From an uncultured Flavobacterium sp. (GTDB lineage: Bacteria; Bacteroidota; Bacteroidia; Flavobacteriales; Flavobacteriaceae), in the NCBI RefSeq assembly GCF_937967675.1, contig NZ_CALBSN010000126.1, positions 1-9,752 of the forward strand: a stretch of DNA of 9,752 nucleotides, in the 5' to 3' direction. Shown here in pieces: positions 6,175 to 9,752 of this stretch. Below the pieces are notes generated by a model that had not been told where the DNA came from, made no database searches, and saw nothing but the letters and a program-made list of their open reading frames with translations. The position numbers and the translations under genes were made by a program. Every line of letters begins with the position of its first letter. Position 1 is the first letter of the stretch.

Positions 6175-8727
6175 TTAGAACGGATAATTAATTCCAAAAT
6201 TTAGCACTGTTTTGCCAAAGTTGATTCCTTTCAGCCATCGTTCTCCTATTTCTCTACTAGGGTCATAAGCTTTGTAACCTAAGTCTAGTCTGAAAACAAA
6301 GAAGTCAAAATCATATCTAAAACCTATCCCAGTTCCTACAGCCAAGTCTTCTAATGAATTTAAACCATTAAAGGTGTATTCTTTATTTGTTACATTGTCA
6401 AAAATATTCCAGATGTTTCCAATATCTGTAAAAAAAGCACTATAAAAATTTCCTCCCACTCTAAAACGATATTCTAAACTGTAGGCTAATTTTAGGTTAG
6501 CTTCATTGAAGTCATTTATTCCACCACTACGACCTGGGCCTAAACTATAAGCTTGCCAACCTCTATTGTCATTAGATCCACCAGAAAAATAACTTCTGGA
6601 AAATGGAATCGATTGCCCGTTTCCATATGGGACTGCTAAGCCAGCAAATGCTCTCATGGCTAGGGTGTTTTTCTTGCCAAAATCCCAATGTTTAATGAAG
6701 TCTACTTCACCTTTTATGTATTGTGAATATTCAATTCCAAACATTGTTTTGTTTCCATTAGCACTTAAGGGTTCGTTTTTTGTGTTGGCAAATAATGAAA
6801 GCAAATTACCAGCCGATTCTATTTTCGTTCTAATAGAGTAAAAATTATTATCAAGCAAATTGGCTTTAGTGTTTTTGAAAAAAGTTATACTAGAAGAAAC
6901 AATCAAATTGTTTTCAATTAAACGAAGTCTTCTTTCTCCAATACTTCTTATAATTTTATAGTTGTTATCATCTGAGGGAAATGTTATTACCCCGTTTTCA
7001 ACATCATTAATAAAATCAACAGCTCCTTGTGTAGTTAGATTATTATTATCATCCAAATAATCTGGGTCTACATTGTAAAGTTGAGCCAAATTATTTAAGG
7101 TGTTATATGATGATGTGTATACATTAAAATAATTTTCAGGATTTAAATTCTTGATGAATTGAATGTTTAATAAATCAAAACGTATTGTATTTCCTTGCTT
7201 TGGTGCCCAATTGTAATAAAAAATTCCAGTTAAGTTTTCTTTGTCTAGCCCAATATTTCTTTGACTGGTTAAACCAATCGTTGCAGTAGTAGTGGGAAGC
7301 ATTTCTTTTTTTATAATCTTACGAGTATTTAATGGAAATACAATTCTGGGGAAACTCAACTTTCCTTCTAAACCATATTCTGAGATGTTAAAAAACACGT
7401 TATTTGGATTAGCCAAATCTCTTGAAGATCCAATGTTTCCTTTAGTAGACAATTCGAAAGTTTCTGCTCTTTTAAAAAGATTTCGCCAAGTGAAAGCCAT
7501 TCTTCCACTGATTCCAAATTGTTGAATGTCTGAAGTAGTAACATCTATAGAGGGTTGCCAAACATATTTAGGTTTACTCATTAAATAAATGTTTGCTATG
7601 AGTGAACTATTTGTGCTATCAGCCGGATCCTCAATGTATTCGATATTGGGATAATTAAATACTTTTAGATTACTTAGTGATTTTGAAGTTAATGTTCGGT
7701 CATTATCACTAAATAGTTTTCCTTTTTCAATAAAAATGGCATTTGTTATTGCCTTGGGTTTGTATTTTAATTTACCAGCACTGTAAATATTGAAATTTCT
7801 ATAGGTTACACTATCATTAAATTGATTTCGTTCTTTTTTTGAAGTATTGTTTGTAAATATATTAACTTGAGTTATTTTGTAAACACCAAAAGGTTTTTTT
7901 ATTAGCGTGTCTCCTTTTTTTACTAATCGGTCTTCAATTTTTAAGTTTACTTTTATTTTCTGTATTGAATCATCAATAATAGCATCATATTTTATGTTGC
8001 TTTCTTGAAAATGATAAACACCATTATTTCTTAGATATTGGGTAATTCTTTTTCTTTCATTATCGAAGTTTGAAAAATTATATTGTTCTCCCTTTTTTAT
8101 GAAAGATTTTTTAGCTTCTAATGCGTATAAACTATCCACTATAGGGGTTTCTATAAATTTAGAAATGGAGTCAATAAAATAAGGCTTACCTGTGTTTACT
8201 TTGTAAGATATCTTTCCTTTTTTCTTATCAATTGAATCGATGGAAAGCGTTACTTTATTTCTGATAAAACCGTTGTTGTAATAAAATCCACTTAATCGAT
8301 CTTTTGAACGTTGCGCCTTTTTTTCATCAATAATTACAGGTGCTTCCCCTGTTTCTTTTATAAATTTTGACAATCCACTTACAAAAAAAGATTTCCCTAA
8401 ACGTTCCACTTGTTTTGCAGATAAGAAACGATTAAGTCTATTTATACGATTTGGTTTTTTATTTAGCCAAGCTTGATATGACGAATCTGGATTAGGTTTT
8501 GCAATATTATAAAGAGTTAAGCCAAAAGGATAATTTAAGAATTTTGTGTTGGGTTGTTGAACTAATAAATTATTAATTCGTTCCTCTTTATTGATTTTAT
8601 CATTAATGTAAATCTCATTTTTGACCAATAATTTTTTACTTTCGGGTACTCGTTTAACTAACGAACACGAATAAATTATTGTTCCGATTACAAATAATAA
8701 TGTTATTTTTGATAAATTATTTCTCAA
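6175..8727 (-). CDS. tamL: BamA/TamA-family (Omp85) outer-membrane lipoprotein, TamL type
   Basis: Bacteroidota TamL is the Omp85 barrel thought to work with an inner-membrane-anchored TamB in outer-membrane assembly. This 850-residue protein begins with a lipoprotein signal peptide: a hydrophobic run (8-18), then YSC with C21 as the lipidated residue, which separates TamL from unlipidated BamA or TamA. POTRA-like units are seen around 140-190 (GFYYNNGFIRNKV, then KISYKVNTGKPYFI), 215-270 (ITQYLRNNGVYHF) and 280-400. The barrel covers about 415-850, with the lid-loop motif GGSNDNRGW (RGW at 722-724, equivalent to the Omp85 RGF motif) and a C-terminal GINYPF ending in phenylalanine. The start is TTG: an in-frame stop lies 5 codons upstream (8743-8745) and the first internal methionine is residue 383, so no ATG start is possible. 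TamB is not next to it; the downstream neighbour is the aldolase gene, 46 bases away. BamA itself is a less likely identity because of the lipobox. Confidence 0.88.
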   Translation of the reverse strand: MRNNLSKITLLFVIGTIIYSCSLVKRVPESKKLLVKNEIYINDKINKEERINNLLVQQPNTKFLNYPFGLTLYNIAKPNPDSSYQAWLNKKPNRINRLNRFLSAKQVERLGKSFFVSGLSKFIKETGEAPVIIDEKKAQRSKDRLSGFYYNNGFIRNKVTLSIDSIDKKKGKISYKVNTGKPYFIDSISKFIETPIVDSLYALEAKKSFIKKGEQYNFSNFDNERKRITQYLRNNGVYHFQESNIKYDAIIDDSIQKIKVNLKIEDRLVKKGDTLIKKPFGVYKITQVNIFTNNTSKKERNQFNDSVTYRNFNIYSAGKLKYKPKAITNAIFIEKGKLFSDNDRTLTSKSLSNLKVFNYPNIEYIEDPADSTNSSLIANIYLMSKPKYVWQPSIDVTTSDIQQFGISGRMAFTWRNLFKRAETFELSTKGNIGSSRDLANPNNVFFNISEYGLEGKLSFPRIVFPLNTRKIIKKEMLPTTTATIGLTSQRNIGLDKENLTGIFYYNWAPKQGNTIRFDLLNIQFIKNLNPENYFNVYTSSYNTLNNLAQLYNVDPDYLDDNNNLTTQGAVDFINDVENGVITFPSDDNNYKIIRSIGERRLRLIENNLIVSSSITFFKNTKANLLDNNFYSIRTKIESAGNLLSLFANTKNEPLSANGNKTMFGIEYSQYIKGEVDFIKHWDFGKKNTLAMRAFAGLAVPYGNGQSIPFSRSYFSGGSNDNRGWQAYSLGPGRSGGINDFNEANLKLAYSLEYRFRVGGNFYSAFFTDIGNIWNIFDNVTNKEYTFNGLNSLEDLAVGTGIGFRYDFDFFVFRLDLGYKAYDPSREIGERWLKGINFGKTVLNFGINYPF
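8679..8711 (+). promoter_or_regulatory. Candidate promoter for the RNA methyltransferase gene, inside the tamL 5' end
   Basis: TTG (8679-8681), a 22-base spacer and TATTTTTG (8704-8711) fit the Bacteroidota consensus TTG-N17-23-TAnnTTTG. Transcription would begin near 8718 and give a leader of about 45 bases before the ATG at 8764. The element lies within the signal-peptide codons of the divergent tamL gene. The -7 match is exact, but such matches occur by chance in AT-rich DNA. Confidence 0.4.
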
Positions 8728-8747
8728 AGCACTTTTTAAAAGTTAGT

Positions 8748-8782
8748 CAAAAATACAATTTTTATGGTTAGTAAAAACCAAA
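8748..8782 (-). promoter_or_regulatory. Candidate tamL promoter, overlapping the methyltransferase start
   Basis: On the minus strand TTTG (8782-8779), a 23-base spacer and TATTTTTG (8755-8748) fit the Bacteroidota promoter consensus at the long end of its spacing. The -7 element is 20 bases before the tamL TTG start. The -33 element falls inside the first codons of the divergent methyltransferase gene. Confidence 0.42.
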
Positions 8783-9489
8783 TTAAACTAATAACGAGTT
8801 TACAACAAAAAAAATATAGAAAACAAGAACAACTTTTCTTTGCCGAAGGTGTAAAAGTAGTTCAAGAATTGTTACAATCTAATTTTGAATTGCAAGATTT
8901 GTTTACTACGAAGCAAGATTTTCTTACGGTTTCAAAAGACAAAGTTCATGCCATTTCTGAGGCCGAATTAAAAAAAATAAGTGCTTTGTCAACTCCTAAT
9001 ACATGCTTGGCTGTTTTTAAAATCCCAAAAGTAAAGGAATTGGTGCAAAATGGATTAATTGTTGCTCTAGACGATGTTCGTGACCCTGGAAATTTAGGAA
9101 CAATTATTCGTTTGTGTGATTGGTTTGGAATTGAAACATTGTTTTGTTCAGAGGAATCGGTCGACATTTATAACCCTAAAGTTGTGCAAGCTACTATGGG
9201 TTCGATTAGTAGGGTAAATGTTGTCTATGGAAACTTAGAAACTTTTTTAGCTTCAGCTAAATTGCCAATTTTTGGAACTTTTATGGATGGAAAAAATATT
9301 TACCAAGAAAAATTACCAAATGAAGGAATTATCATTATGGGAAATGAAGCCAATGGAATTTCTGCTTCTGTAGAAAAATTAGTTTCGGAGCGAATTGCTA
9401 TCCCACGTTTTGGAAATCTTCAAGTTACAGAAAGTTTAAATGTAGCAACTGCAACCGCTATTATTTTGAGTGAATTTAAACGAAGTTAA
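8764..9489 (+). CDS. SpoU/TrmH-family RNA 2'-O-methyltransferase
   Basis: This enzyme is predicted to methylate a ribose 2'-OH in rRNA or tRNA using S-adenosylmethionine, through the knotted SPOUT fold, probably as a dimer in the cytoplasm. At 241 residues it has the usual two-domain layout. An L30e-like substrate-binding region covers about 1-90 (LFFAEGVKVVQELL at 24-37). The SpoU catalytic domain shows all three motifs: DDVRDPGNLGTIIR (103-116, with N110 and R116), IIIMGNEANGIS (189-200, GNE) and IPRFGNLQVTESLNVATA (213-230, SLNVA). The start is the ATG at 8764, 36 bases from the divergent tamL start. The position modified (for example a 23S rRNA guanosine, as for RlmB) cannot be told from sequence, so I give no symbol. 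Its stop codon is 3 bases from the stop of the converging PorT-like gene. Confidence 0.95.
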   Translation: MVSKNQIKLITSLQQKKYRKQEQLFFAEGVKVVQELLQSNFELQDLFTTKQDFLTVSKDKVHAISEAELKKISALSTPNTCLAVFKIPKVKELVQNGLIVALDDVRDPGNLGTIIRLCDWFGIETLFCSEESVDIYNPKVVQATMGSISRVNVVYGNLETFLASAKLPIFGTFMDGKNIYQEKLPNEGIIIMGNEANGISASVEKLVSERIAIPRFGNLQVTESLNVATATAIILSEFKRS

Positions 9490-9492
9490 CTC

Positions 9493-9752
9493 TTAGTGGA
9501 ATGAAAAGTTGATAAAGAAACCACGTGTTTTCATCTCTTGAACATTTCCAGTCCAAGGACTATTAGGGTCGTTGTCACGAATTAATTCATCTTTCATACT
9601 AAAAACTCCACGAATTGAAGGCGAAAAAACGAAGTACTCTAAATAAATATCAATTCCAAAACCAACTTCGTAAAAATTAGTCCAATTTTTCATTCTAAAT
9701 CTGTCGTTGAAATTATCGTCTGGCGATTTTGAATTACTCCCTAAATTTAAAG
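9493..9752 (-). CDS. porT: PorT/SprT-like type IX secretion protein, C-terminal fragment (cut by window edge)
   Basis: The last 85 residues and the stop codon are visible; the frame is open to the right edge, so the Met codon at 9693 is internal and not a start. The segments VGFGIDIYLEYFVFSPSIRG, DNDPNSPWTGNV and the ending TRGFFINFSFH fit, from memory, the C-terminus of PorT (SprT in Flavobacterium). PorT is a predicted outer-membrane beta-barrel protein needed for type IX secretion of gingipains in Porphyromonas, and SprT is needed for gliding and chitinase secretion in Flavobacterium johnsoniae. Alternating hydrophobic residues and the terminal aromatic/His pair suit barrel strands. The nearness of an RNA methyltransferase gene and tamL agrees with my recollection of flavobacterial sprT neighbourhoods. 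A generic outer-membrane-beta-barrel (porin-like) protein is the alternative. Confidence 0.8.
   Translation of the reverse strand, partial: LNLGSNSKSPDDNFNDRFRMKNWTNFYEVGFGIDIYLEYFVFSPSIRGVFSMKDELIRDNDPNSPWTGNVQEMKTRGFFINFSFH

Noticed and set aside
6129..6197. N-terminal extension of the aldolase to the ATG at 6197 (378 residues)
   Set aside because: It overlaps the 3' end of tamL, adds 23 residues unlike any aldolase N-terminus, and the ATG at 6128 gives the family-typical MSHTIKPGVATG start and 355-residue length.
6175..8727. Assignment as BamA
   Set aside because: The N-terminal lipobox with Cys21 and the overall TamL-like sequence favour the Bacteroidota lipoprotein paralogue; BamA normally has a cleavable, unlipidated signal peptide.
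9691..9693. Methionine codon at 9693 as the start of a 66-residue protein
   Set aside because: The frame continues to the right edge without a stop and the upstream residues continue a barrel-like sequence; it is the end of a longer PorT-like gene.
1..9752. Mobile element, prophage, defence island or biosynthetic cluster
   Set aside because: No transposase, integrase, phage, restriction, toxin-antitoxin or synthase genes, and no long terminal inverted repeats; all recognised genes are ordinary chromosomal functions.

Overview
The window is low-GC chromosomal DNA (roughly one third G+C by eye) and looks like core genome of a Flavobacteriaceae bacterium, Flavobacterium or a close relative. The evidence is a PorT/SprT-type type IX secretion protein fragment, a TamL-type Omp85 lipoprotein, a zinc-ribbon-less AccD, a 355-residue class II aldolase of the flavobacterial type, near absence of Shine-Dalgarno sequences, and several exact matches to the Bacteroidota -7 promoter element TAnnTTTG.

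Layout, left to right. (1) Plus strand, 1-4037: the 3' part of a MacB/FtsX-type ABC transporter permease (cut by the left edge), an uncharacterised 178-residue membrane-anchored or secreted protein, and a TonB-dependent outer-membrane receptor related to heme/hemoglobin receptors. A strong bidirectional terminator (4055-4091) closes this block. (2) Minus strand, 8727-4096: a BamA/TamA-family outer-membrane lipoprotein (TamL type), class II fructose-bisphosphate aldolase and the acetyl-CoA carboxylase beta subunit AccD, transcribed in that order and ending at the same terminator. The 110-base aldolase-accD spacer carries two different 7-base tandem repeat arrays. (3) Plus strand, 8764-9489: a SpoU/TrmH-family RNA methyltransferase, divergent from the TamL gene, with candidate promoters for the two genes that face each other. 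(4) Minus strand, 9752-9493: the C-terminal end of a PorT/SprT-like protein, running off the right edge and converging on the methyltransferase gene with 3 bases between the stop codons.

Functionally the window combines envelope work (export permease, nutrient uptake receptor, outer-membrane assembly factor, type IX secretion component) with central metabolism (glycolysis/gluconeogenesis and the first step of fatty-acid synthesis) and one RNA-modification enzyme. I see no mobile element, phage gene, CRISPR array, toxin-antitoxin pair, defence system, tRNA or rRNA. No stretch over 300 bases lacks a gene; the longest gap is 110 bases (4951-5060). I did not find a clearly new multi-gene system. 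The most interesting points are the uncharacterised protein and the dyads around it, the loss of the AccD zinc ligands, the heptamer arrays, and the face-to-face promoters between tamL and the methyltransferase gene.
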